A stretch of 64,000 nucleotides of DNA, from the NCBI RefSeq assembly GCF_020966775.1, contig NZ_JAJKFV010000011.1, positions 485,023 through 549,022 on the forward strand, written 5' to 3'. Below, in pieces: positions 47,901 through 54,461 of this stretch. How positions within the stretch are numbered: position 1 is the first letter of the stretch; the number at the start of each line of letters is the position of its first letter. Position numbers and translations under genes: made by a program. The DNA comes from Rhodopirellula halodulae. Its GTDB lineage: Bacteria > Planctomycetota > Planctomycetia > Pirellulales > Pirellulaceae. The notes under the pieces were generated by a model, which had not been told where the DNA came from, made no database searches, and saw nothing but the letters and a program-made list of their open reading frames with translations.

Positions 47901-48980
47901 CAGGGAAGGCTCATGAACGTCGGATGCAAAGATTCGAATGTTCTTTTCCAAACCACGCCGCTCGAACTCCTCCACGAGCTGAATAGCGATGGAATAGGCT
48001 TCTTCGCCAGTCGCTGTTCCGGCCACCCAACATCGAAAATCCTCATCCGGCGCAAGCTCATCGACCAACCGCGGAATGACGTCCAATTCCAATCGGTCAA
48101 ACGCTTTCCCATCTCGGAAGAAATCCGTCACACCGATCAGCATGTCGCAGTACAACTGGTTCAGCTCATCCGCATCTTCCCGAACCAGCTCAACGTATTC
48201 CTGCATCGATTCCTTTTGGGCCAAACGCACGCGTCGTTCGATCCGCCGATGGAACATCTCCGTTTTGTATTGCGAGAATTCAATGTTGAAAGCGTTGTGC
48301 AGCAGGCCAAAGATCATTCGAGCGGGCGAATCAACATATTGGCTGTTATCCAAGGCTCCGATTGAGGCGGGGTCGCTCAACAAAGACGAATCGTCCATCG
48401 CCATCCGCTGCAACGCCTTCGCGATTTCCGGCGGACTGAGCACCAAATCCGCAACGCCCGTTTCGAAAGCACTGCGAGGCATCCCATCAAACGCCGCTGA
48501 CTCAACCGATTCCACGATGACCGTGCCGCCCGCGGCTGCGATATCGCACACGCCGCGGCTGCCGTCCGTTCCCGTCCCTGACAAAATGATGCCAATGGCA
48601 TCCTGCCCCGCGTCCTGAGCCAAGGTCCGAAAGAACTCATCAACCTGAAACGATAGGCTGTGCCCCTTGTTCCGTTCCGCAAGATACAGCCGACGATTGG
48701 AGATGATCACGTGTTGCCCCGGCGGCAACAAGTAAATCTGGTTCGGCTCAACCAGCATCCCGTCTTCGATCAAATGAAGCGGCATGTCCGAATGACGAGA
48801 CAGCAACTGATCCATCATGCTGTCAAAGTCGGGGGACAGATGCTGGATGACGATGATGGCCAATCCGGCGTTGGGATCCAGCTCATCAAACAGCGATTCC
48901 AACGAATGCAACCCACCGGCCGAAGCACCGATGCCAACCAACTTCGTTGGCGCAGCGGACGCGGAAGATTGCTCGTTCAT
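44949..48980 (-). CDS. CheB-CheR-PAS-PAS-histidine kinase-receiver hybrid
   Basis: 1343 residues from ATG 48980 (GGAAGAGAG ribosome site). CheB ([28 protein letters not shown]), CheR about 225-490 ([28 protein letters not shown]), a coiled coil of [13 protein letters not shown] repeats (about 660-730), PAS (about 735-840), a second PAS with PAC (about 850-970), DHp with His in [15 protein letters not shown], HATPase ([28 protein letters not shown]) and a C-terminal receiver (about 1215-1335, [12 protein letters not shown], Asp in [12 protein letters not shown]). It is the most complex of the three paralogues. It lies 84 bases downstream of the CsrA-receiver gene and 176 bases upstream of the membrane kinase gene, all on the minus strand. 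Confidence 0.93.
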   Translation of the reverse strand: MNEQSSASAAPTKLVGIGASAGGLHSLESLFDELDPNAGLAIIVIQHLSPDFDSMMDQLLSRHSDMPLHLIEDGMLVEPNQIYLLPPGQHVIISNRRLYLAERNKGHSLSFQVDEFFRTLAQDAGQDAIGIILSGTGTDGSRGVCDIAAAGGTVIVESVESAAFDGMPRSAFETGVADLVLSPPEIAKALQRMAMDDSSLLSDPASIGALDNSQYVDSPARMIFGLLHNAFNIEFSQYKTEMFHRRIERRVRLAQKESMQEYVELVREDADELNQLYCDMLIGVTDFFRDGKAFDRLELDVIPRLVDELAPDEDFRCWVAGTATGEEAYSIAIQLVEEFERRGLEKNIRIFASDVHEPSLSVAGRGVFTGDRLSAITPERRERFFIQRQNGFHLTPEIRKLVVFTPHNVIRDAPFTRLDLISCRNLLVHLQPATQQRVLSLFHFGLKSGGVLCLGGSESLGALRNEFQPLDESQRIFRKHREISPTTHSGINARRSWAPHAVPPQETVQGRVATRQLLKTYDKLLERFLSPAILVNSQKEILHVFGGAGEYLSFADGRPQNNLLQIIAPELRSPLSIALVQLRRDEKPVSIEDIMCELNGQPQAVRMSVEQFDMGDGREGNVLIQLERQATRVSPKETSVLNAEQVMAVEYLERELQFTQSHLQSTIEEHQSTNEELQSANEQLTASNEELQSTNEELHSVNEELYTVNAEHQRKIDELTELNDDIDNLLTTTNVHTLFLDSRLRLRRFTPQIAELFNLIPQDIGRPIDAFTHRLEDPSLIDSINEVIQTEQSVQREIKDENGQWYLLRIFPYLSRGTVEGAVVTLVDVTMLQAATEALQKSEERFDLAVRGSNAGIWDWKDVTKEAIWCSRRMYTLLGRSPSDEMTVSLWEELMHPDDHGRVMKALSSHLEQSSAFDIEYRMEYGNTGEYRWFHMRGSAERKAGRKETRMAGSFEDVTQRRVAEQEVKQGVARRDQFLAMLSHELRNPLGAVTNAIAIMSSDQIEPEVTEKALRVVGRQLGQMSRLLDDLLDVSRITHGKIELRKQQTDLAVVVEQAVGTISGRAEEAGLKLSAELPDHPIIVEGDPARLEQVTVNLLTNAVKYTSAGGSIHLSLSADRGSALIHLRDTGAGISRDKLNEIFSLFYQSDETLDRSNGGMGVGLTLVKAVVELHGGSVTASSDGIGRGSTFSVSLPLSCGVTVEPEETTQDSVSELRTVVLVEDIEDAREMLSVLLELRGLKVFKAQDGAAGWQKIREVRPDAAIIDIGLPVMDGHELARRVRADRELAGTRLVALTGYGQDKDREAVRESGFDLHLVKPLNPEKLDQILAELSEMQPCVLAN

Positions 48981-49064
48981 CGTTCTCTCTTCCGAAGGAA
49001 TCGCAGCGTGGCGAGGAACGCATTTCATCGCGTCCGCTCAACCAAGCTCAATCAAAAAACCTCT

Positions 49065-49817
49065 TCAGCACGCCGACCCGAGATGACTTTCGATGTCAGA
49101 CAAAAATTGTTGGGGCCGAATAGGCTTGGAGAACCACTGGTCGTAAGGGCTTTCACTTTCAGGCGGCGTTTCTTCTGGATCGCATCCGCTGATCACGAAC
49201 AGCTTCAACTCTTGGAACCGAGGGTCACAACGAATCGCCTTGGCCGTATTGGTTCCGTTCATGCGAGGCATGTTCATATCCAGCAGCACGACATCCGGCG
49301 CATGATGCTGAGCCAAATAGTCCATCGCGTCTTCGCCATCTTCGGCCACGCTAACGTCAAAACCATTGACACGTAGATACTCTGCCAACAATTCACGCTC
49401 CTGCGCATTGTCTTCCACGACCAATGCGGTACGGCGACGCTTTTCCGGAGATGTTTCATTGCCGAAAGCCGGAGCGGCTCCCGTGAAAGCATCCAGTTCG
49501 GAAAGCTGAGAAAGAGCCGATTCAAGCGTCTTCTCCGCTTTCTCCAATTGCCCCGATTGAACTTGGTGCTGCAACACCGACAAAGTCAGCGAAGCCGTGT
49601 TCAGCTGGTTCCGGAAAGCATGACGAGTCACTCGACTCGCAACTTCCAATTTCTCGAGCGTTTCTTCCTCGACCAACTCACTTCGCAAAACGCGAACCGA
49701 GTCTGGTGCACTCACGCCGACCTGAACCTTCTTCCCACTGACTCGCAAGATTTCGATCTTGATCCCAAGATTGACGAACGAAAACTCTTGCTTCACTTTT
49801 CTCGATAAGACGAGCAT
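49065..49817 (-). CDS. CsrA RNA-binding domain fused to phosphotransfer-like helix and receiver
   Basis: 250 residues from ATG 49817 with a strong GGAAGGAG ribosome site. Residues 1-52 are a CsrA domain: MLVLSRK, LRVSGKKVQVGVSAPDSV, and RVLRSEL, with Leu4, Arg6 and Arg45 at the RNA-contact positions of E. coli CsrA (Arg45 corresponds to Arg44). Residues 55-110 form two predicted helices with His66 in RHAFRNQL, resembling the H box of histidine phosphotransfer/Spo0B-like domains. Residues 129-248 are a receiver: Glu135-Asp136, phosphoacceptor Asp180 in VVLLDMNMPRMNG, Ser210, Lys231 in WFSKPI. CsrA normally is a 60-70-residue stand-alone dimer; this fusion predicts phosphorylation-controlled RNA binding. 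It heads the CheB/CheR kinase cluster. Domain calls are firm; function is inference. Confidence 0.9.
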   Translation of the reverse strand: MLVLSRKVKQEFSFVNLGIKIEILRVSGKKVQVGVSAPDSVRVLRSELVEEETLEKLEVASRVTRHAFRNQLNTASLTLSVLQHQVQSGQLEKAEKTLESALSQLSELDAFTGAAPAFGNETSPEKRRRTALVVEDNAQERELLAEYLRVNGFDVSVAEDGEDAMDYLAQHHAPDVVLLDMNMPRMNGTNTAKAIRCDPRFQELKLFVISGCDPEETPPESESPYDQWFSKPIRPQQFLSDIESHLGSAC

Positions 49818-49953
49818 GGGAGGTCTCCTTCCCAAGAAGTTAGGTGCCCCTTCATTCGAACTCCGCGTCCGAAAAGGGCGAGCGTCCAGCATCTTGCCGA
49901 ACGTCAGTCGATGAAGACGTGAGGCAGTCCCTTCCTCACAACTCGCCCAATCA
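49818..49953 (-). promoter_or_regulatory. GGA-rich 5' leader of the CsrA-receiver gene
   Basis: About 135 nt between a putative start near 49953 and the ATG. Read on the minus strand it has seven GGA triplets (complement of TCC at 49826, 49830, 49862, 49868, 49885, 49928 and 49933). GGA is the core of CsrA-binding sites. The last two lie in the ribosome site itself, in GGGAAGGAGACCTCCC, whose ends can pair. This predicts translational autoregulation by the CsrA domain. Confidence 0.45.
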
Positions 49954-49959
49954 GTTGCG

Positions 49960-49989
49960 TTTATCCACCCATCCCCGGGGTGTTGTCAA
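49960..49989 (-). promoter_or_regulatory. Candidate sigma-70 promoter of the CsrA-receiver gene
   Basis: On the minus strand TTGACA (49989-49984) is followed after 18 bases by GATAAA (49965-49960). The -35 is perfect; the -10 is moderate. Confidence 0.45.
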
Positions 49990-50078
49990 GAAGATTCTTC
50001 AAAAAAGACCAAAACAGCGAAACTTGACGATTGACAGGCAAGCGATTTCGTCTCACCGAAATGCCACGCCGAGCAAGT

Positions 50079-51602
50079 CTATTGACCAACGTTCAGGCGT
50101 TGCAAATACCCCAACATGGTTTGATTGAAGGTTGTCAAACGCGTTCGATTGAACTGGTCGCCAAGCTTGCGAATGGCTTCTGCCTGCGTTGGATAGGGAT
50201 GAATGCTACTGGCGATGGTGCCCAAACCGATGCCGTTGTTCATCGCCAAGGTGATCTCGGAAATCATGTCACCGGCGTTTCCGGCAACGATGGTTGCCCC
50301 CAGGATTTTGTCCGTTCCCTTCTCGGTCAGGACTTTGACAAACCCGTTCTCCTCGCCCTCCAGGATGGCGCGATCCACCTCATCAAATCGCTGGATGAAC
50401 ACGTCGACCTTCGTCCCATCTGCTTCGGCTTCATGCTCATGCAACCCGACGTGCGCCACTTCGGGAGTGGTGTAAGTCGCCCAAGGGACAATCAGATCGC
50501 TGACCTTTTTTTGCCCGAGTGGCCCCACGGCGAACAAGGCGTTTTGGATGACAATCCTCGCGTGGAAATCGGCCACATGAGTGAACTGATAGCGAGAACA
50601 AACGTCCCCCGCAGCAAAGATGTTCGGATTCGCCGTTCGGAGTTGATCATTGACTTGGATTCCGTTTCGATCGTAGCGAACACCGACCTCATCCAGACAA
50701 AGGTGCTCGACATTGGGAGCCCGCCCCGCAGCGACGAGAAGTTGGTCCAGCGGTTCGTCGACATGCGTTCCATCCGTATCCAATGAGATTCGAATTCCGT
50801 TGTCATTGCGAACGGTGAGCCCCTTCGCCGACGACAGCAGCCGAACTCCGTCGGCCAACATGGATTTCCGCACGATCTCCGCAGCGTCCCGATCTTCTTT
50901 TGACAAAATCCCTTTGCCGGATTCAATCAGCAGTACTTCCGCCCCCAATTGGGCGAACGCCTGAGCCATCTCGCACCCAATCGGCCCCGCCCCGATCACG
51001 CCGAGACGTTTGGGAAGCTCGGTCAATGAAAACAGCGATTCGTTCGTCAAATAATCAACCTGATCGAGGCCCGGAATGGACGGTGCCGCCGCGCGAGCTC
51101 CCGTCGCAATGACCGCACGTTTGAACGGGATTTGAGTCTCGCCCACCTTCAGAGTTTGATCGTCGACGAAGCTGGCTTGACCAAAATAAACATCGACTCC
51201 TAGCTCGCGAAAACGTTTGGCTGAATCGTTGCGGCTGATCTTCGCCCGCAACTCTCGCATGCGACGCATCACCCCCGCGAAATCGACGTTCACCTCACCC
51301 GTGAGTTCGATGTGAAATTGATTGGAATGTCGTAACTGCGAAGCAACGCGAGCGGCACTGATCAACGCCTTGGACGGAACACATCCGACGTTCAAACAAT
51401 CACCGCCCATCAGGTCTCGTTCGATCAGCGCGACCCGGGCTCCCAAACCCGCCGCACCAGCCGCCGTCACCAACCCGGCCGTGCCCGCACCAATCACCAC
51501 CAAATGGTACGGCTGGTTCGGAGTCGGGTTCTGCCAATCATCTGGGTGCACGTTGGACTGCAACTGCTGATTGAATTCGTCATGGGGCTGCAGTGTGTTC
51601 AT
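50079..51602 (-). CDS. Mercuric-reductase/dihydrolipoamide-dehydrogenase-like flavoprotein
   Basis: 507 residues. FAD-binding GAGTAGLVTAAGAAGLG, redox-active disulfide GGDCLNVGCVPSKAL, NAD(P)-binding GAGPIGCEMAQAFAQLG, second FAD motif NIFAAGDVCSRYQF and dimer-interface His in SSIHPYPTQAEAIRKLGD. It lacks an N-terminal heavy-metal-associated domain and a C-terminal vicinal Cys pair, so true mercuric reductase activity is unlikely; this is the class often found beside TVP38/DedA membrane proteins, whose substrate is unknown. Here too it is 79 bases downstream of a TVP38 gene on the same strand. Its end is 261 bases upstream of the CsrA-receiver start. Confidence 0.9.
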   Translation of the reverse strand: MNTLQPHDEFNQQLQSNVHPDDWQNPTPNQPYHLVVIGAGTAGLVTAAGAAGLGARVALIERDLMGGDCLNVGCVPSKALISAARVASQLRHSNQFHIELTGEVNVDFAGVMRRMRELRAKISRNDSAKRFRELGVDVYFGQASFVDDQTLKVGETQIPFKRAVIATGARAAAPSIPGLDQVDYLTNESLFSLTELPKRLGVIGAGPIGCEMAQAFAQLGAEVLLIESGKGILSKEDRDAAEIVRKSMLADGVRLLSSAKGLTVRNDNGIRISLDTDGTHVDEPLDQLLVAAGRAPNVEHLCLDEVGVRYDRNGIQVNDQLRTANPNIFAAGDVCSRYQFTHVADFHARIVIQNALFAVGPLGQKKVSDLIVPWATYTTPEVAHVGLHEHEAEADGTKVDVFIQRFDEVDRAILEGEENGFVKVLTEKGTDKILGATIVAGNAGDMISEITLAMNNGIGLGTIASSIHPYPTQAEAIRKLGDQFNRTRLTTFNQTMLGYLQRLNVGQ

Positions 51603-51681
51603 CAGTCACTCATCGAATCATTTGGTTGTGCTGCCGAACCTCGACAACATACATTTCTTGAAATTCTGCTACACGTACTCG

Positions 51682-52593
51682 CTACCCCGGGGACTTCAAC
51701 CACTGGTTGAGCTGATCTTCGATCGTGGATTGATTTTGCACGACCCACACCGTCAGCGGCACGATCACGGCGGCGACACCGAACAACCACCACAATGTCC
51801 CTCGCGACGAGGCTTGGTCACTCGAATTCGTGTGTCGCCGCGACTCCACTTGATCGACCACGTCTCCATCGCGCAGTTCACCCTGTGGTTCATTCTGCGT
51901 GCCCATGTCGCCAACAGTCTGCTCGCTCAGTTGCCGCCTCGCCAAACGCGTCACATAAACCGTCACCGCAATCGTTGCTAACAAACCCACCCCGAGCAAA
52001 ACCCATTCCGCGGTGGTTCGGTCTCGGTCACCACCAACCGCGGCCCCCGTTACGTGGCCCAAATACACGTAGAGGAAAGTCCCCGGCATCATCGCAATCC
52101 AGCTCGTCAAAACATACGGGCCGAATCGAATGGGCGTTAACCCGTAGAGGTAGTTCTGCAAATTGAAGGGAAGCGCCGGAGATAGACGCAGCAAGCCGAC
52201 AATCTTCCACCCGCCTTCACCGATCGCTCGATCGATCGCCGCGAATCGGGGATTGGATTTCGCAACTTGTGCAACCTTCTCCCGTGCCACATAGCGGGTG
52301 ATCAAAAAGGCAAGGGCTGCCCCAACCGTGGATCCGATCGACACCACCACCATTCCAATTACCAACCCAAACAAAGCCCCGGCCGCCAACGTCAAAATGG
52401 TCCCGGGAACAAACAATACGGTTGCCACGATGTAGAGCAGCACCAGAACCAACGGGCCCCAAACACCCAAGGTCCGCACCCAATCATTCAGCGATTCCAT
52501 GAGCTGGCCCAGCGGCAGCGAGCGAACCATCAAGAGACAGCAGATGGCGATCACGGCGATGCAGCCCCATCGGACCAAAGTGTCGCTCTTCAT
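51682..52593 (-). CDS. TVP38/TMEM64 (DedA-superfamily) membrane protein
   Basis: 303 residues from ATG 52593; a longer frame to 52779 is not supported by the family. Membrane segments include CIAVIAICCLLMV, GPLVLVLLYIVATVLFVPG, LTLAAGALFGLVIGMVVVSIG and the family core FLITRYVAREKV, then RLSPALPFNLQNYLYGLT with the conserved Pro-Phe-x-x-x-N element. After the usual domain (about 30-230) there is an extra soluble stretch and another membrane helix (TLWWLFGVAAVIVPLTVWVV). DedA-superfamily proteins are involved in lipid scrambling or membrane homeostasis. It is paired with the flavoprotein gene downstream. Confidence 0.88.
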   Translation of the reverse strand: MKSDTLVRWGCIAVIAICCLLMVRSLPLGQLMESLNDWVRTLGVWGPLVLVLLYIVATVLFVPGTILTLAAGALFGLVIGMVVVSIGSTVGAALAFLITRYVAREKVAQVAKSNPRFAAIDRAIGEGGWKIVGLLRLSPALPFNLQNYLYGLTPIRFGPYVLTSWIAMMPGTFLYVYLGHVTGAAVGGDRDRTTAEWVLLGVGLLATIAVTVYVTRLARRQLSEQTVGDMGTQNEPQGELRDGDVVDQVESRRHTNSSDQASSRGTLWWLFGVAAVIVPLTVWVVQNQSTIEDQLNQWLKSPG

Positions 52594-52783
52594 CAAGGCA
52601 GATTCTCTCGGGCCGACGAAACAGGAACGTTTGGGCGCCACATGAACGGTTGGAAAGGGAAGTCGCACACAAACGATAGAAAACAGAATAGCCGACGCCC
52701 AAACGCCAACGCGGTTGCCTGCTAACTCCCGGTGGAATGGACGCCCAACCGCGAATTCCGCCGATTGCCAGCAAAACAACTCA

Positions 52784-52811
52784 TTGACACATCAAGACAT
52801 TCCGATATATT
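52784..52811 (+). promoter_or_regulatory. Sigma-70 promoter with operator-like motif for the arsR-type gene
   Basis: TTGACA (52784-52789) and TATATT (52806-52811) are 16 bases apart, a near-consensus promoter. GACATTCCGATA (52796-52807) overlaps the -10 and is repeated, with one change, as GACATTTCGATA (53260-53271) upstream of the ygaP-like gene, suggesting autoregulation. Confidence 0.7.
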
Positions 52812-52837
52812 GAACATAAGCAACCAAAGGAGACAAC

Positions 52838-53176
52838 ATGGCCTCAAAAACCCAAACGAAATCAGAACCAACGTCCAAACCGAGAGGAGGCGTGGATTGC
52901 TTCACCGAAGCCGCCGAATGCCTCAAAGTCTTGGCACACCCGGTGCGTCTGCGAGTGGTGCAGCTCTTGCTTCACGGGCGTTTCACCGTCGGTGAATTGG
53001 CGGAAGACTGTCAAATTGCTGACAATGCCATGTCCGATCACCTGCGGTTGCTGCAGCGATGCGGTTTCCTGAACAGTGAACGTGATGGCCGGCGAGTTTA
53101 CTACCAAATCGCGGAACCTCACCTGCAGCAATTGATGGGGTGTGTGGAAAGCCGGTTTCTTCCCGCTGACGCCTGA
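52838..53176 (+). CDS. ArsR-family transcriptional repressor
   Basis: 112 residues with a clear AAAGGAG ribosome site. Winged helix-turn-helix: CLKVLAHPVRLRVVQLLLHG, FTVGELAEDCQIADNAMSDHLRLLQRCGFL, and wing DGRRVYYQIAEPH. Cysteines at 21, 28, 58, 75 and 102 are candidates for metal or thiol sensing, but the pair spacing does not match BigR/SqrR, nor the CVC motif of ArsR. The gene leads a cluster with a YgaP-like rhodanese and a bacterioferritin; E. coli YgaP is likewise controlled by an ArsR-family protein (YgaV). A role in sulfane-sulfur or redox stress control is therefore inferred. Confidence 0.9.
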   Translation: MASKTQTKSEPTSKPRGGVDCFTEAAECLKVLAHPVRLRVVQLLLHGRFTVGELAEDCQIADNAMSDHLRLLQRCGFLNSERDGRRVYYQIAEPHLQQLMGCVESRFLPADA

Positions 53177-53259
53177 CCGGTCACCCGGACCCGCCAACAA
53201 CGAATTTTCAGTGCGGTTCACGCCGCACTCTTATTTGCACAAACACATCAAACAATCAC

Positions 53260-53276
53260 GACATTTCGATACGAAA
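53260..53276 (+). promoter_or_regulatory. Operator-like inverted repeat upstream of the ygaP-like gene
   Basis: TTTCG-ATA-CGAAA (53264-53276) is a perfect dyad, and its left side is part of GACATTTCGATA, shared with the arsR promoter. ACACATCAA also precedes both copies (52787 and 53243). Probable binding site for the adjacent ArsR-type repressor; inference from repetition. Confidence 0.5.
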
Positions 53277-53296
53277 CACACGAAAGGGCATCCGAT

Positions 53297-53842
53297 ATGA
53301 AAACCATTGATGTCAAACAATGCGCCGAACAACTGCGTCAAAGCAACGCGGAATTGATTGACGTTCGAACGCCAGTCGAATTTCGCGAAGTGCATGCCGA
53401 AGGCGCCACCAACATTCCACTGGATCGTTTGGATCCGAAAGCCTTCGTCGATTCGCGAAATGGCAACTCGGGGCAACCGTTCTACGTCATCTGCCGCAGC
53501 GGAAACCGCTCGACTCAAGCTGCCCAGCGTTTCCTAGACGCGGGTATCAACGAGGTGGTCAACGTCGAAGGTGGAACCTCCGCTTGGGAATCGGCTGGGT
53601 TGCCAGTCCAACGTGGCAAGAAAGCCATTTCACTCGAGCGGCAAGTCCGCATCGCCGCCGGTTTGCTGGTCATCGTCGGGGTCTTGCTGGCGATGTTCAT
53701 TCATCCTTGCTTCATGGGCCTGTCGGCCTTCGTCGGTGCCGGACTCGTTTTCGCGGGCGTCACGGACACCTGCGGAATGGGTATGTTGTTGGCCAAGATG
53801 CCATGGAACCAATGTTCCTCAACGGGATCTTGTTCCGTCTAA
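53297..53842 (+). CDS. YgaP-like membrane rhodanese
   Basis: 181 residues. Rhodanese domain 1-105: AELIDVRTPVEFREVHAEGA, active loop YVICRSGNRSTQAA with the sulfur-accepting Cys, and VVNVEGGTSAWESAGLP. A C-terminal DUF2892 part has two membrane helices (IAAGLLVIVGVLLAMFI and LSAFVGAGLVFAGVTDTCG), as in E. coli YgaP, a membrane sulfurtransferase. The conserved Cys after the second helix (DTCGMG) is present, and the chain ends in a further CSSTGSCSV tail. It is 120 bases after the ArsR-type gene, with an operator-like repeat between. Confidence 0.93.
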   Translation: MKTIDVKQCAEQLRQSNAELIDVRTPVEFREVHAEGATNIPLDRLDPKAFVDSRNGNSGQPFYVICRSGNRSTQAAQRFLDAGINEVVNVEGGTSAWESAGLPVQRGKKAISLERQVRIAAGLLVIVGVLLAMFIHPCFMGLSAFVGAGLVFAGVTDTCGMGMLLAKMPWNQCSSTGSCSV

Positions 53843-53944
53843 AAAATTTCGCGTCGTCTCCCGAACTTGCGTTCCACAGAGCCGATTTGCACCCTTTCTT
53901 GCCGCCTCACACTCAATCGATTCCCTTCTGTTTGGAGACCAACA

Positions 53945-54421
53945 ATGAGTCACACCAAAACCATTGAAAACTTGCAACGTGCGTTGTCCATGGAACTGAC
54001 GGCCACGCATCAATACCAACTCCACGCTTGCGTGTTGGATGATTGGGGAATGGGATTGCTCGCTTCGAAGATGCGAGAGGAATTGCATGAGGAACTGGGA
54101 CACTCCGAGGAATTTCTCAACCGCATTCTCTTCTTGAAAGGCGAACCCAAACTGGACATGCAAAAGACGCCGGTCCAAGCGAAATCGCTGAAGGAGATGT
54201 TTCAATCTGACTTGGCCGACGAACAGGAAGCCATCGAGTTTTACACGACGGCTTCGATCCAAGCCGCTGAAGATCGTGACATTGGAACGCGACAACTCTT
54301 TGAACGCATCGCGGTGGACGAAGAAGGCCACGCCGGTTGGCTGGAATTGCAACTGGATCTGTTGGAACGCATGGGCGAACCCGCTTACATCGCCAAGCAC
54401 ATGCCTGCTGACGGTTCTTAA
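53945..54421 (+). CDS. bfr: Bacterioferritin-like diiron protein lacking the heme-ligand Met
   Basis: 158 residues from ATG 53945 (GGAGACC ribosome site). The four-helix ferroxidase fold is visible with ligands Glu17 (ALSMELTATHQYQLHA), Glu-x-x-His in EELGHSEEFL, Glu in LADEQEAIEFY and Glu-x-x-His in DEEGHAGWLEL. The residue matching heme-ligating Met52 of E. coli bacterioferritin (EMKH) is Leu here (ELGH), so binding of heme at the dimer interface is doubtful. It stores iron or protects DNA and sulfur sites by consuming peroxide. It lies 102 bases after the ygaP-like gene, converging on the next gene through a strong hairpin. Confidence 0.9.
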   Translation: MSHTKTIENLQRALSMELTATHQYQLHACVLDDWGMGLLASKMREELHEELGHSEEFLNRILFLKGEPKLDMQKTPVQAKSLKEMFQSDLADEQEAIEFYTTASIQAAEDRDIGTRQLFERIAVDEEGHAGWLELQLDLLERMGEPAYIAKHMPADGS

Positions 54422-54431
54422 AACGGACAAC

Positions 54432-54459
54432 TCGCATGGCATTTTCAAATGCCATGCGA
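54432..54459. terminator. Bidirectional hairpin between convergent genes
   Basis: Perfect 12-bp stem TCGCATGGCATT / AATGCCATGCGA with loop TTCA, 10 bases after the bacterioferritin stop and just before the stop of the convergent gene. No T-tract on the plus strand, so it may work as a pause or RNA-stability element. Confidence 0.55.
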
Positions 54460-54461
54460 TG

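Noticed and set aside
36763-48980. Chemotaxis operon
   Set aside because: CheB and CheR domains are present, but there is no CheA, CheW or receptor gene in the window.
50079-51602. True mercuric reductase
   Set aside because: The redox disulfide is present, but the C-terminal vicinal cysteines and a metal-binding N-terminal domain are missing and no mer genes are adjacent.
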